Shown here: positions 22,683-35,386 of the stretch, one piece after another
Position numbering within the stretch: the stretch's first letter is position 1
Layout of the letters: each line of letters opens with the position of its first letter
DNA from: Thinopyrum elongatum
Taxonomy: Eukaryota; Streptophyta; Magnoliopsida; Poales; Poaceae
Length of the DNA stretch: 64,000 bases
Reading direction: 5' to 3'
Assembly (NCBI GenBank): GCA_011799875.1
Contig: CM022298.1
Span: forward strand, 194,144,423-194,208,422
The notes under the pieces: model-generated
Database searches by the model: none
Told to the model about the DNA's origin: nothing
Seen by the model: only the letters and a program-made list of their open reading frames with translations
Made by a program: the position numbers and the translations under genes

Positions 22683-24427
22683 TTACCACTTGTAAGGCTT
22701 GTTTTGAAACCTGATCATTTCTGCAAAGGGATCAACCACTGACAATTCATGTATGGGCTTGACATAATGACTTTCGATTACTCTGTTAACTGAAGTTCCA
22801 AAATGAAATTCAGCTTCTTCGGAGCCTTTTCCATTCTACCGCAGCCGCCGGTGCTGATCAACAAACCATTCATTTTTGCAAAATAAATGTAGGGAAAACC
22901 TCATTACCTTTAGCACCCTTGCTCTGACAACAAAGAACCTAGCGAACATAATCTCCAGTAAGGTCCCTCGGTAGGAGTTCAAAGTAATTTCTGAGAGATG
23001 TAGATCAAGGCATTCGACGTGATTGTTATATTGTATCACATTATCCACCACTGGGCCGAATCTTATCTGCAAAAGAAGAGAATGTATCAGTGCCTACATG
23101 CAGTTTTGAACACTACTACAGGCCTATTTGGTTTGCAGGATTTCTAAAATACACTAGTAGAGTGACGTGCCATCTTCGATCCTACATGATTAACATGGGC
23201 ATTTGATTACAATCTAGAAAAATGTAGGCTTCTTCACAAGAGGTTGGAGTGGATGGAAATTTCCCTACGAAAACTTGTATAGATGAATCCAAAGGAGAAA
23301 TGCTTATGGATTGTAACCATATGAATCAAACAACCAATATGGGGAAAAACATGTATGTACTGGAATCCTCGAAAATTCCTTCAGAAATCATAGTACATTG
23401 TCATTGTAAACTTGGGAAAAGATACCAAAAATTGAACTCCCTTATGGTTAAAATTTAACAGGAAAGGAGCATCACCTCCATATATAGCTTCTCCAGGCAC
23501 AGAAAGCATCTCAGGAAACTGATAACTTGGTCCAGGTTGGGGCCGATAGATTCTAGTTCCAAGACCTTCACTGCGCACAGATTCAGGGTCAAGCTTGTCA
23601 GAATCATTTTCTGGATGACAGACGAACATAAATCTTCAAAATTAGAAATAATGTTAATTTCAAGAAGGAGAGGAAGAAGGCGGCTGTTGTACCTGAACGG
23701 GTGTGGATCCAATAACAAATTCGAAGTATTTGACAGACGAGTAGCCCACCACTGTCAATTTCGGCGCATAAATGACATTGATTCTTGTTGGACCTTGTTG
23801 ATCAACTACATGTAATCTCTCAAGTGAAGGTGTGTCCTTAATGACCATACTGTGATAGACCATATGTGATCTCTTGTTGCAGCACCAGCAACACACATAA
23901 ATAGTCCGGAGAGTCATGGAGGTGATGTGGAAGCCACTCAACCCATTGATCGCCTGAAGACGAAGGTACTCGAGTGCAGTCTAGCCGCGGAGCAGTCGCT
24001 CCATGTCATCCTTTGGGATGCAGACGGCAACGAGCTCGAGCTGCTTCAGTCGTGGTAGAAAAAGAGCGGGCACGTCATTAATCAGGGGAAAATGGCAGTT
24101 CATGAACCTGGCGAGGCGCGGCGTGGGTGCGAGGCGGAGCGAGGACATTGGCAGCAATCGCATATGCCCATCATTAAAAATGAGCTCCTCGAGCTGATCT
24201 AGGGTCGGGGATCAAAATCACTCGTCAAGCTTGGCTCGGTCCTTGCCGTTGGAACGAAACTTGCCCGTGATAAGGCCTTTGTTTGGGCCATGGTGCTTGT
24301 TGAGGATCTGGGACAATGCGTCCAACCTTTTGCGATAGCCATGGCAGAGCTTGTGGGCGTCAATGAGGTCGAGAGGGGTGGAGTGCCATAGGGGGCGCCA
24401 CCACCAGGAAAGGACATTCAAAATCAA
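22683..24427 (-). pseudogene. F-box/LRR/FBD-type gene, broken
   Basis: Minus-strand exons: A 24,427-23,693 (WWRPLWHSTPLDLIDAHKLC, LRR-like FLPRLKQLELVAVCIPKDD, LERLHVVDQQGPTRINVIY; donor CAG|GTACAA); B 23,610-23,476 (135 nt); C 23,066-22,683, an FBD domain (VECLDLHLSEITLNSYRGT, FARFFVVRARVLKVM) ending EEAEFHFGTS and beyond. Stops lie at 24,218 and 24,212 (both TGA, consistent with TGG and CGA), at 23,979 (TAG) and at 22,836 (TAG, consistent with CAG). The F-box helix region expected just upstream of exon A is not recognisable. The family supplies SCF ubiquitin-ligase adaptors. Splice sites match those of the related fragment at 12,948-13,556. Confidence 0.75.
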
Positions 24428-24614
24428 TTTTCAAGATCTGGCTAGGAATTATTAGCATGAACACTAACCCTAGTCGGATTATTAGCAGAAATCATTTGTA
24501 CAGATGAAACAATTAATCACTTATCATTTGTACAATTCAAACAATAAATACACTACACGGATCTAAGAAACTTAGCCAGATTTCATTGATTGAGAGAACA
24601 TAACCATAGGATTT

Positions 24615-24926
24615 CTATTCCAGAAAGGGGGAGGTAGGAGTAACTGGAGAAACCCTAGGATATATTTGACACATAAATGGGTATAGATGACTAAATGGTT
24701 CTCTGTTGTCGTCGGAGTCATCGCCGGAGTGGTCGTCGGAGTCGTCGCCGAAGTTGTTGTCGACCTCCAGCTCCGGTTGTGGAAGCACGACACTGTCGAT
24801 GACGTCAAGGTTGAGCGAGACCTCGTCGGCGGTGATGGCAACCTCTGTCTGCATCTTCACACCGTGCTCAGGTGCTTCAGCAGCCCCGGAGTCGCCACTC
24901 CCTCCAATGGGGCGCTTCGGCGGCAT
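24615..24926 (-). pseudogene. Possible first exon of the F-box/FBD gene
   Basis: The minus-strand frame begins MPPKRPIGGSGDSG and has a low-complexity acidic stretch (DDSDDHSGDDSDD). Its position and basic/glycine start fit the variable N-terminus of the F-box/FBD gene whose body starts at 24,427, but no F-box motif lies between them. It could instead be unrelated. Confidence 0.35.
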
Positions 24927-25849
24927 CCTCATACATTGACGACGGTGAGGACTGAGAGCGGCGTAGTGGCGTCGAGGATGCAGGCGGAGAGAGAGGATTG
25001 TGTGTGTAGCGAGAATGGGGGTGCGGCCGCCTATTATGACCAGCGGCTCAGGCACGCCATTAATATGGAGCAGTGGGAGCGAGGCGGGCGGCGGTCAAAG
25101 GCTGGCTCGCCTCGCGGTGAGCCTACGCAGCGGACTTCTGGCATGCCTACCATCATTTCACACAGCTACTCGCACGCCTCCCGGTGACACTGCGCGGCGA
25201 ACACGTCTCCCGTCAATCCACATGCTTGCACGCACGCCTCCTGGTCTGCCTGTGCGGCGGACTGCTCGCACGACACACAGGACGCGTAGCGGCACGTATA
25301 TTGTTTTTCTTTTTTGATGATTAATTCTACTGCTTTATATTACTTAACTGAAGCATGGCACATACATTGTTGGTCTAACGCCCATGGTTCAAATAAATAA
25401 TTCGTTTCCGATATTGGTTGCCAGTTATTAATAATCTCCCGTTTGTAAGAAGATTACATCAAAACTTGTCTCCAATTTGACAAAAATATACAATATCACT
25501 GTCTATTGGTGTCCATATGACACCACGATAAGTTTCATGAATTTTAACTAAGTTTTGGATTTACTAGATTTTAAAAATCAAGATTCTCAAAGTTTGATTT
25601 TTTTTCATGGGGACTAAACATGCACGTAGGGACACACATATGATTTTCCAATCCATTTTGGTGCACTATCATGTGTGCATGTACCTAAAATTAGATTTTT
25701 GCACATTATATCCCTAGGAAATCAATCAATGTACAAAAACATCTGAATGATCTCTGGTTTTTTTTTAATTTTAACATGACACTCCTTTGGTCAGATATGT
25801 TAAACGCGGAAAATTTTAACATGCCTCGTAGTGCCGGTGGATGTGCGGT
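24927..25849. other. Intergenic, no gene seen
   Basis: GC-rich to about 25,300 with short overlapping open frames on both strands and no recognisable protein; AT-rich afterward. A (GT)n/(GC)n run at ~25,848-25,883 marks the start of the repeat array. Confidence 0.4.
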
Positions 25850-26652
25850 GTGTGTGTGTGTGTGTGCGCGCGCACGCGCGCGTCTGGTGGGGGGTGTCTG
25901 GTAGTACACTACGAGTCGTGAGCTACCATGCGGGATTGACCGTTTTGTGAGGCAGGTGCCACATCAAAGTCGTGAATTGATATTTAAAACATTACACAAC
26001 CCTTTCATACATACATGTTTGGGCCACATGCCCTCGGTGGTTGTCTAGGACACTCACTGGCTTGTGACACTTTCCGTGGGCCCGCGAGGTCGTCTTCCAT
26101 CACTTTGACCTACAACTAGGTAGGTTAATTTGACCAACAAGGATGATTCTTTTATGTTTGTGTTACGGTAGGAGTATATAGTACGTGTAGAAGAGGTGGG
26201 GGGGACCAGCATATACTATGTATGCGTCATGAACACCTCACTCCGTGTGGGGACTTTCCGGTTTCCGAGGCAGGTGCCACATGAAAGTTGTGCATTTGCT
26301 ATTCAAACATCACACAACACCTCTTTGGGCCACATGCATGCAGGCGGTGGTTATCCTTGGACACTCACTCACATGTGACGCTTCCATCTGTGGGCTCGCA
26401 AGGTCGTCGTCCATGCATGCATCAATTTGACCTACATCAAGAGAGGTTAATTTAACCATCAAGGAGGATTCTTTTTAGTTTGTGTTACGGTAGGAGTATA
26501 TAGTACATGTCGAAGAGGGGGAGGGGACCAACATATATACTACACCTCATGAACCTCGCTCCGTGTAGGGACTTTATAGTTTTCAAGGCATGTGCCACAT
26601 CAAACTTGTGCATTTTGGGTACGTATTCAAACATCACAACCACACACACCTC

Positions 26653-26702
<50 letters not shown>

Positions 26703-27952
26703 TATGTTTGGCCCACATGCAAGTGATGGCGGTTGTCCTCTGGCACTCACTCGCGCGGTTATCGGCGATATCGATGCTTCCATCTATGGGCTCGCTTGGT
26801 CCATCACTTTGATCGACAACGAGAGAGATTAATTTGACTTAGGAGGGGATTAATTTTTGTTTTCTATTACGGTATATAGGTCATGCTCTGAGATTACATA
26901 ATATAGTTTGAGCACATGCATGTGTACGCATGAATCCCTCCCACCAGATCGAGGGGGGGGGGGCAGCACACGACGCGTCATGAACCGATCTCGCTCTGTG
27001 TGGGGACTGTACGATTTTTTACGCAGGCGCCACATCAATGTTGTGCATGGTATTCAAACATGCATGCATCACCTCCATACACATATATGTTTGGGACACA
27101 TGCATGCAGTGGTTGTCTTCGGACAACACTCTCCCTCACGTGGTTATTGGCGGCAAGCCTATATATTCGTGGGCCCACATGGACGTCCATGATCACTTTG
27201 ACCGACAACGAGAGAGGTTACCATGGTGGATTCTTCTTCTTTGGTTCATGTTACCGTAGTAGGTCATGGCGAGATTCCAGACCTAAGTTTGAGCGCATGC
27301 GTACATACACATGAACTAATCCCCATCACCAGCTCGAAGTGCGGTGACATACATACTATGCGTCGTGAACCCTCGCTCCGTGTGGGGACTTCCGGTTCCA
27401 AAGCATGGTGCCACATCAAAGTTGTTCAAATAAACACCACACAACAATAATCCATACATATGTTTGGCCACATGCAGGGAGTGGTTGTCTTCGGGAACTA
27501 CTCCATTGCGTGGTTATCGGCGAGCTAGCCCATCTGTGGGGTCACGTGGATGTCCATCATTTTGATCAACAACAAGAGAGAGGTTATACGACCAAGGTGG
27601 ATTCTTCTTGGTCCGTGTTATGGTACGTCTTGGTGAGATGCCCTCTCCCACCAACTCAAAGTGTGTGTGTGGGGGGGGGGGGGGGGACTACTTCGCACTT
27701 CTTGAACCTCCGTGGGGTCGGGGATGTCCGGTTAATTTGTGAGGCACATGTGCCACATCAAAGTTGTGAATTGGGTAATTAAATATCACGCCACCCTTTT
27801 CATACATATAGTTGGGCTGCCCGCAGGTGGTTCGTTTGTGGTTTCACCCATCTCGTGCCACAAGCACACTTTTATGGGCCCGCACATGGTCCACCCTTGA
27901 CTGGAAGCGAAAGGGGCCGGGGTTTGACCATGATGTACTCCTATAGGTTTAG
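25850..27952 (+). repeat. Degenerate tandem array, ~320-440 bp units, six copies
   Basis: Each unit contains GTGCCACATCAAAGT (at 25,956, 26,274, 26,592, 27,028 as GCGCCACATC, 27,408 and 27,749), then TATTCAAACATCAC, a CATACATATGTTTGG..CACATG segment, a GGTTATCG/GGTTGTC segment, a TTTGACC..CAACAAG stretch, GTTACGGTAG and a G-run before the next unit. Spacing is 318, 318, 436, 380 and 341 bp. A further unit lies at 32,212-32,430 beyond an LTR insertion. Open frames within it are low-complexity. It holds an (AC)n microsatellite at 26,655-26,698. Confidence 0.8.
26655..26698. repeat. (AC)n microsatellite
   Basis: About 22 nearly uninterrupted AC dinucleotides inside one unit of the array. Confidence 0.95.
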
Positions 27953-30900
27953 TGTGGCACCCCGGCTTAGAGAAACCAGAACGCCCCGCATTCCAGCCCA
28001 GAGATCAAGTCTTTTGGAATACGGCACTGGTTGGCATAGAACAAATCAGCTCTTTATTACAAATGCTATGGGTACAAGGGTTCTGAAGACCCAAGGATTA
28101 CATTGGCACGTTGACACTACGCCTGCTAAGGTAGCTCTATGCTAGCAGCGGAACAACTCGAGGAAGCGGAATAACTCTCAGCAGCGGAATAACAACGACG
28201 GTGATGAACTCCACTCCGCAGGGACTCTGGCTGGAACACATATCCTAGCTCGCAAAATCGAGATCCTCGACAAGCAAGCAAACACAGCATGACCTGCAAA
28301 CTGGCATGACACGCCAAGTGAGTACTTTGAATGTACTCACAAGCTCACATCAACTAATGCAATCAAGACAAACAACAACATGACATTTATAGGTTAAGCA
28401 ATGATGAGAATGATACAACTAGAACAATATCAGATGAGCATGGTATGAACCTGATACTCATGATGTGAACGATGATGATACTAGCATGCAACATGTTTAA
28501 AAAAAATATCATGGACCAACTTACTCTGTTCGGAGGTTACCTTGTAACCACCACTTGTATCAACTTACCATCATGGACATCACACGATCACCTCAGGGTC
28601 AACCAAGCTTGGTATTAACAATACCATAGTGATCATCACCTGACCACAAGGAGCTCGATCTTTACCCGTGGTCAACACATGATATCATAAAGATCAACCA
28701 ACTTCGGTATCAACGATACCCTTGTGATCCTCTCATAATCACATAAAGATCATCTAACTTCTTTCCTCATCGAACCGGGGTTGTTTAATAGTTAGGTTAT
28801 TATTACTGTTGACCCATAGTGTGACCTACTATGAACTGGGCCCATATCCGCGGGAGCGGCTACCGATAGATTATACACTCTGCAGAGGTTAGTACACTGT
28901 ACCTAGACTACGGAACCCAAGGCCTCCTGCTCCCATTCGGGTGGACCAACGGCGTTCCGACAAAACCAATCTATTGCATGACACTCTCTCGGACAATCCT
29001 CAAACTCCCCTTTGGGCTAAGTCATGGGTGGCCCCGGATGCCACTCTGGACATCAAACGGCCACCGTCGTGGTAAAACAAAAACAGTCCCAAACAGGGAC
29101 ATGAGCTCAATACCAAACACGGGCACACAAGGCTTATGGCCGCCTACCTGATTAGGGTAGAGCGCGCACATAACCTTCCCTAGTGGGAGGCACCGGCGAG
29201 AGGCATGACAATAGACCAAAATAAGGCCTTCCCATACAAGCAAATGTGGTTGCACTGGTCAGCTCGATTCGATGGCACTATGACTCAGCCAACAGATGTT
29301 CAAGTTCGAATAAAGTCCGGTTTAACTTGAATGGTGATGAGTTGAGTCATAACAATAAAATAGCATGATGAAATTACAATATATATGAGCAGGATATCAA
29401 AATGAACATGGATGAGCAACATAACTATTTAACATATCAACAACAATAAATCATTCTCTAGATGCAAATGAGCATGGCATACTGATGATCATGAATATCA
29501 CAAGTATTATACTACATATGAACATAGCATGACCACTAGCATCGGAAATAAATACCAAAATAAAACATGATAATAATATTAGCAAGTAATCATTTAACCA
29601 ACTAGATGCAAATGATCCTGGCATAAAGATAAGCATGGATTCGCAAGCATATAAAGCATTCATGAAAAAATTAAGATGCACAAAACATTTAAATATTCAA
29701 GTGGAAATCCAAGACTATTGCAAGACCGTCATGCAAGTGGCTGTCGTGGCTTGCCTGGGAATGAAGAATTCTCTCGGAAGAAGTGCGATGAAGTCGCGGA
29801 AAGATTCGCCGGAAATGTTTCACTCTTAGAAGGGGCTAAATAAGGGCAAGAGAAAATGGTCATTTTCAGTATGTGACAACATAATGAAAATGGTACCAGC
29901 AGAACGGGCTCGACGAGGCGAGAACGTGGGCTTTGGAATCACCCGATTCGGAGTTACGGTTGCAGATATATAGTCGATTGAGTGCCAGGGACTAATTTGT
30001 AAAAGAAACCTACACAACAAGGCCCTGGCTGGAAAACAGAAAGTGCCTCTCTAAAAAATACGCTTTCCAGTGCAGAAAACATAATCTAGCCCAAAGCAGA
30101 ACCAAAGTACGCTTTCAGTAGATGAAAACGCATTCTGTGGAAAGACGTCTCCACTTATCCACGTCAGCGGGCCGGATGGGCCACTGACGTGCGGGGACCG
30201 CCTTATCCTCTCTTTCTCCTCCCGCTTCTTCTTCCTTCTCTCGATCGGGACAGAGGCCAGGCGAGGCCGCGTGGCTCCGGTGCGCTCCCGGCCGGCTCCG
30301 GCCACCTCCGGTGGAGCTCGGACCACTGGAGTGCTCCCCGAGGCGCGGTGCATCCATTCTCCCCATCCACAGACTCCAAAGGCAATGGGAGCGACGGCGA
30401 CCTCGAGCATGGCGGATAGCTGTGTCAGTTGATTTTGGGAAAAGTGCTATGGTCGTGGAGAAGAGGGGAGGGGTTGCGGGGCGGCTCCCGGGTGGTGCTG
30501 GGGGGTTCTGGTGGTGGTTAGAGGGAGAGGGGAGGCCGGCATTGCCCAGATTTTAGAGGATAGAGGCGGCGGCCATGACGGGCATTGGCGGGCAGGGGCC
30601 ATCCTCGAGCTTAGGGGAGTGGCTAGGCGGGGTAGTAAGAGGTGGAGGAGGCCGGTGGTGAGCTCGGGAGGCCTCGGGAGCGGCTTATATAGCCGGGGCA
30701 TGACGCCCGTGACCGGATGCCGCCGTGAGAATCCGACCGAAGCTTTGGCAAGGATAGGCTCACGCGAGGGCGTGGAGGTGACGGGAGAAGGCAGAGGCAT
30801 CCATCGGAGCAGAGGTGCGGCCAAGGGAGGGGAGGAAGAAGCCGTGGCGTGTAACCAAGCCGGTCGGGCACTATGCACCCGTGGGCGCTTGGCAGCTAGC

Positions 30901-32211
30901 ACCGATGAGGAAGCTGCCGGAGGGGGAGACAGGTCCAGAGCGATGGCGACGGCATGAGGATGCTACCAGACATGCTTGGGGGCAAGAAAACGACGAGAGG
31001 GGAAGGAACTGGAGCTAGACAGTGCTCTGGACGCGGCTAAACTCTGCAGAGCGCGTGCACAGGCGTGCAAACACGCGGTCACCGCATCGACAAGCAAGGA
31101 GAGGACAAGAGGGGCTGGCAAACTATGTCTAGCATATTGTCCTTGCTCCTAGTGACAAACTTGAGGTGATGGATCAGAAGAAGAGGCTCTGAGCTGATGG
31201 AGGGCATCGATGGAAGTTTGCTGCAACAAACTTGCACTGGAAGCTGAGGTGAACAGGGATGGCTAGATGATGAAACATGATGTCTCAGAGGTTTAGGGTA
31301 GCAAGGACAAGAATCCGGTGAAGTTTGGAGGGATTTGGACCAAGATTTAATATAGTTGCTTTACAACTGCCAAATCTGGTCCAGAAACTAGATCATGAAG
31401 TAGCACTCACTAGGAGTGTTGAATTAAGCTGAAACTTGGCATGGCATTATGATATGGACATAAGAAAGTGCTGTAAAAATTTCATACCAATTGGACATGC
31501 CAAAATGGTACTTGCTTCCCAGTGATCCTCTCTGTCCAGAAACTTGAGAAAAATATGGAGAGAGATTGGCACAATGACATGAGCCCAAATTTGGTGGAGA
31601 TAAGTTATATGGGCATGATCATGCTCTGATAAATTTTCAGCATTAATGATGCAATATAAATACACTTACTTCACAAACTAAAAATATTGCTAGAAACAAA
31701 GATTTGATGTTGTGCTCACATGGATAGTTGTATGGAGCTAAAAATTGGTGGAGAGTCATAATTTGGGCATATTAAGGAGCTTGCAAAATTTCAACTCATT
31801 TGGATTACCCTAGCTAGTACTTCCTTCACAAAAAGCCACTCTAGACAGAATTGAAGAATGAATATTGCTGAATTATTTTTGAATTGGACAAGGAAAGTTT
31901 GGACATATTTGGGGCATATATGATCCAAAAAAATTGTGAGAATTATTTGAGAGTTTTGTGGAAGACATAAATATAGGTTGCTTCACAACCTAGGACAAAC
32001 ATGGTTATTCCTTTAATAGAAAAAGGAATATTCCCAAGTAAAAGAATTTGGGAATTAGGCTAAGATGGAAATGACATGGTCTTGGGATGGATTTGAGATT
32101 GACAAGCCACTCTGGAAAGGAGGAAGAGACAATCTTCCCATGTTTCCAGACCAGAGAGCCACAGAAAACAAATCCAAAGAAAAAGAAAGGGCCAAAATCC
32201 AGGGTGTTACA
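27953..32211 (-). mobile_element. Solo LTR of a Ty3/gypsy element, 4,259 bp, minus orientation
   Basis: Flanked by perfect 5-bp duplications TTTAG at 27,948-27,952 and 32,212-32,216. On the minus strand it begins TGTAACACCCTGG and ends GGGTGCCACA, giving TG...CA termini. No gag, pol or primer site lies inside, so it is a solo LTR left by recombination. Its start is like that of the chromovirus LTR, but the body is a different family. The middle (30,100-31,100) is GC-rich, with long overlapping open frames on both strands that I regard as compositional. A hairpin at 28,318-28,340 (arms GTGAGTAC/GTACTCAC) matches one in the chromovirus LTR. Confidence 0.88.
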
Positions 32212-32430
32212 TTTAGTACGGTTACAGTAGGGTGAGATGTTAGACCTAGCTATTTGGGAGCATGTGTTCATAGCTAGGATTCCCCTCCCGCCGACTCGAA
32301 GTGGGGGGGGGGGGGGCTAGCAATATTGTGCGCTTTGTGAGACAGGTGCCACATCAAAGTTGTGCATTGGTTATTTGAACATCAAACCACCCTTTTCATA
32401 CATATTTTTGGTGCATATGCAAGTGTGTTT
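32212..32430 (+). repeat. Seventh unit of the 25.85-27.95 kb array, displaced by the solo LTR
   Basis: Resumes with TTTAGTACGGTTACAGTAG, a run of 13 G near 32,304, then GTGCCACATCAAAGT at 32,346 and CCCTTTTCATACATA, matching units at 27,650-27,810. Confidence 0.8.
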
Positions 32431-32601
32431 GTGTTCTGCCCCTTTCCCATGTTATTTTTGCCAAATTTATATACAGTAGACAAGTCGGATGACGCAACAG
32501 ACACGGTTCCCTCAGGCCTTTCACTACCCGTGTGCCACGCCCGTGCCCCTGTCACTCGCATCACCATAGTACATTGGGCTCCACGAGGCTTCCCTCACAA
32601 T

Positions 32602-33005
32602 CTCAAAAATATCTACCCGCCTGGAGGGTTTTTCTGTTTGATACGATTCTTATGTTTTGACCGTGTGCGATGTTTGTTGCCCCCGCTCTCGTGTAAACCG
32701 CTCAAAAATATCTACTCGCCTGGAGGGGTTTTCTGTGTGACAACACACGGTTATTACGTTTGGACCGTGTGTGATGTTGTTTGCTTTCGTTCCCGCCTAC
32801 ATCCCTCAAAAATATTTAGCCGCCTGGAGGTTTTTCCTGATTGATAACACACGGTTCTTATGTTTCGACAGTGTGTGATGTTTGTTTTTCCCGCTATCGC
32901 CTGCATCCCTTGAAAATATCTACCCAGTCGGCTCAAGGTTTTTTTGTTCTGTTTGATAGCACACGGTTGTTATTTTAGGACCGTGTGCGATGTTTGTTGC
33001 TCAAT
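32602..33005 (+). repeat. Four ~100-bp tandem units with ACACGGT...ACCGTGTG hairpins
   Basis: Units start at 32,602, 32,701, 32,805 and 32,909 (CTCAAAAATATCTAC or variant). Each contains CGCCTGGAGG, then CACACGGTT...GACCGTGTGCGATG, an inverted repeat around a short AT-rich loop. Such arrays are typical of subterminal regions of plant DNA transposons, but no ends were found. Confidence 0.7.
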
Positions 33006-33298
33006 CTCTTCATCCAAATTTTCAATAGCCCCGGCATTTACTCTCGCCTAGTAAATTTTTTTCAGTAGCCGCGTCATTTCCTCAAACACTACCATGGCCC
33101 CCCCTCCACACCCCCACCAAATACTCCACGCACGCATGCACGCACACACACACACACACCCCACCACCACCACCCATCCCTCACTCGCTCGAAACCCTAG
33201 CAAGGCCACCGCCGCAAGGCCTCCATTATCAACATCTGCCGGTTTGCCCGTGCAGCTTACCTACCGATCTCATACCCTAGCCACCCTGAGTTTCTTAG

Positions 33299-33962
33299 AT
33301 GACGCCTGCCAAACGCCCCCTTTCCCACAGATCCCCATCCCCATCCCCCACTACAGAGCATCGCAACCTAAGCCCGGCTATGCTTCCCGTGGAGCTCGAG
33401 GAGCGAATGACCGAAAAGAGGTTTATCGCAGCCTCTTCACCCAACATCGCCGAGGTGGCCGCCGAGGAAACTGACGACGATTACTGGCCACATGCTCTCA
33501 ATCAGCGGGCTAGAGTATGCTGGTATGTCGTAGACGCCGGCTACAACATCAAGGTCGTCGACAGAGACGGCCTGGCGTGGGCTATGTCACAAGTGGCCCA
33601 CCCACAACCCCTCGGGTTCAACCATCGTCGATCTCATCCATGGCCCCGCCGCTGATCTCCTCTGGCTCGCTGTCAAGATTTTGCCATCCTACATCGCCAT
33701 CGAGCCCCTTTTGTCATTTTTTAAGGACACATTCTGCGACGCTGGCTTGGGATCCTTAGATGCCAAGGCAGACCTCATCGATGGCGACCACGAGGAGGGC
33801 ACTCTCTCCGTCTCTTCCAAGGGGAAAGAGGCCATCCGCGACATCAGGGAGGGCACCCTACTGTCGTGTTGTTCCAAGGGGAAGGAGGCCATCTGCGACA
33901 ACATGGAGCGCATCCAAAGTCCGTGTTCTTCCCATGGGAACGAGCCTATTTGTGGCAAGTGA
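33299..33962 (+). pseudogene. Upstream exon region of a B3-like gene, frame broken
   Basis: ATG 33,299 opens a frame with a basic/proline start, then LPVELEERMTEKRFIAASSP, DDDYWPHAL and NIKVVDRDGLAWAMSQ. Near 33,590-33,620 reading must move to another frame to continue as GSTIVDLIHGPAADLLWL to GNEPICGK (stop 33,960). A 15-aa motif is repeated three times in the tail (SSKGKEAIRD, CSKGKEAICD, SHGNEPICGK). Upstream, AAACCCTAG at ~33,191 is a telo-box-like element common in plant 5' leaders. The donor at 33,959 (GTGAGG) leaves a phase that does not fit the next exon, so either a small exon is missing or the locus is decayed. Confidence 0.4.
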
Positions 33963-34044
33963 GGAAACCCGTGATTTTTTTTGCCATGTCACTTCACAGG
34001 AGGGGAACCCATGATTTGTTTTTTCGAGCCCCTTTTGTAGTGTA

Positions 34045-34690
34045 TTTAGCATATATCCAGTTTTAACTGCTATATTTGGTTGTTTGCAGTATGCCTTATT
34101 TATTTCAGTTATTCACAATGTGATGCTCTATATATGCAACTATTTATTGTGCAGTACAATTTCATTAATACCAGTTACCAATAGGAATGACTATATTTGC
34201 TTGTTGTTAAGCCTGTTATAGCTAGCATATGCCTCTTTTAACGTTTTTTCGTTGTTCGGTTGTTTGTAGTTAGCATATGTCCAGTTTTAATTGCTATCTT
34301 TGGTTGTTCGTAGTATGCCTTGTTTATTTCAGCTATTCACAAAGTGATGCTCTATATGTGCAAGTATGAACTGTGCATTTCAATTTCATCAATCCCGGTT
34401 TCAACAATACCAATATGAATGACTATGTTTGGTTGTTGTTAAGCCTGTTGTAGCAAGCATATGTCTCTTTTAACGGTTTTTGGTTGTTCATTTGTTTGTA
34501 GTTAGCATGTGTCCAGTTTCAATTGCTATCTTTGGTTATTCGTAGTATGCCTTGTTTATTTCAGTTATTCACAATGTGATGTTCTATATGTGCAAGTATG
34601 AACTGTGCAGTTCAATTTCATCAATACCAGTTTCAACAATACCACAATGAATGACTACATTTGGTTGTTGTTAATCGCTAGGCCTATTGC
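34045..34690 (+). repeat. Three ~225-232 bp tandem units in the presumed intron
   Basis: TCCAGTTTTAA-type starts at 34,056, 34,280 and 34,512. Each unit then has TTTGGTTGTTCGTAGTATGCC, TATTTCAG(T/C)TATTCACAA and CAATTTCATCAAT. The whole 33,963-35,386 stretch otherwise holds no gene. Confidence 0.75.
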
Positions 34691-35240
34691 AGTTAACACA
34701 CCTTACCACTTCTTGTTTTGCTTAACTAGCATGCTTAAACCTGCACACTGAAGCTATCATTTGGAGATTATGTTGTCTACCATGGATATATTTGGTTGAT
34801 GTTTAGCCTGTCGTGTTTAACACGCCTTTCGATGTACTTACACAGGACAATATTGGGAACGACTATTGTTTTCCATCGAGATTAGTTTCATCCCATGGCT
34901 TATATATACTCACTGTTCAGGATATCGGTAGCTGGTACCATATAGGTCGGGGGTTGATAAGGGATTAATAGGCGAGTCCGACATTTAACTGAATATATGT
35001 GTAACCCATTTATCAGTAGGTTAACTAGGGCCATATCTAATATATCTGAGGCTACACGGCAACATGCATTGTACTGAATGTCTAAATATGCAATCCTAGG
35101 CTACATAGCAACAAGGAAGAGTGTTACCTTAATGTTCTAATGATGTGTAGATATACATAGAAGAGCAGCAGCAACAACAACAACAACACAGCAGCAGTTA
35201 ACTGCAGTTAATCGGCTGATATTTGTAACAATGTAATAAA

Positions 35241-35325
35241 CTCCCTCCGCCCCCATAATATAAGATGTTTCCAATATGTGAGTATATTGGATGTAATAAG
35301 ATCTTATATAATGGGACGGAGGGAG
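35241..35325. mobile_element. Short Stowaway MITE, 85 bp
   Basis: Terminal inverted repeats CTCCCTCCGCCCCCATAATA and its complement ending GGGACGGAGGGAG, with the classic ATAATATAAGAT core. It lies in the presumed intron. Confidence 0.88.
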
Positions 35326-35386
35326 TGTTGTACTACATCATTGTGCAATTGTTGTTTAGCTTCTAATATTAACTTGGTGCTTTTAG

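Noticed and set aside
26507..26832. Frames with His-Thr repeats
   Set aside because: Translation of the (AC)n microsatellite.
30447..30957. Overlapping ~150-codon frames on both strands
   Set aside because: GC-rich interior of the solo LTR; proline/arginine-rich in both directions with no domain.
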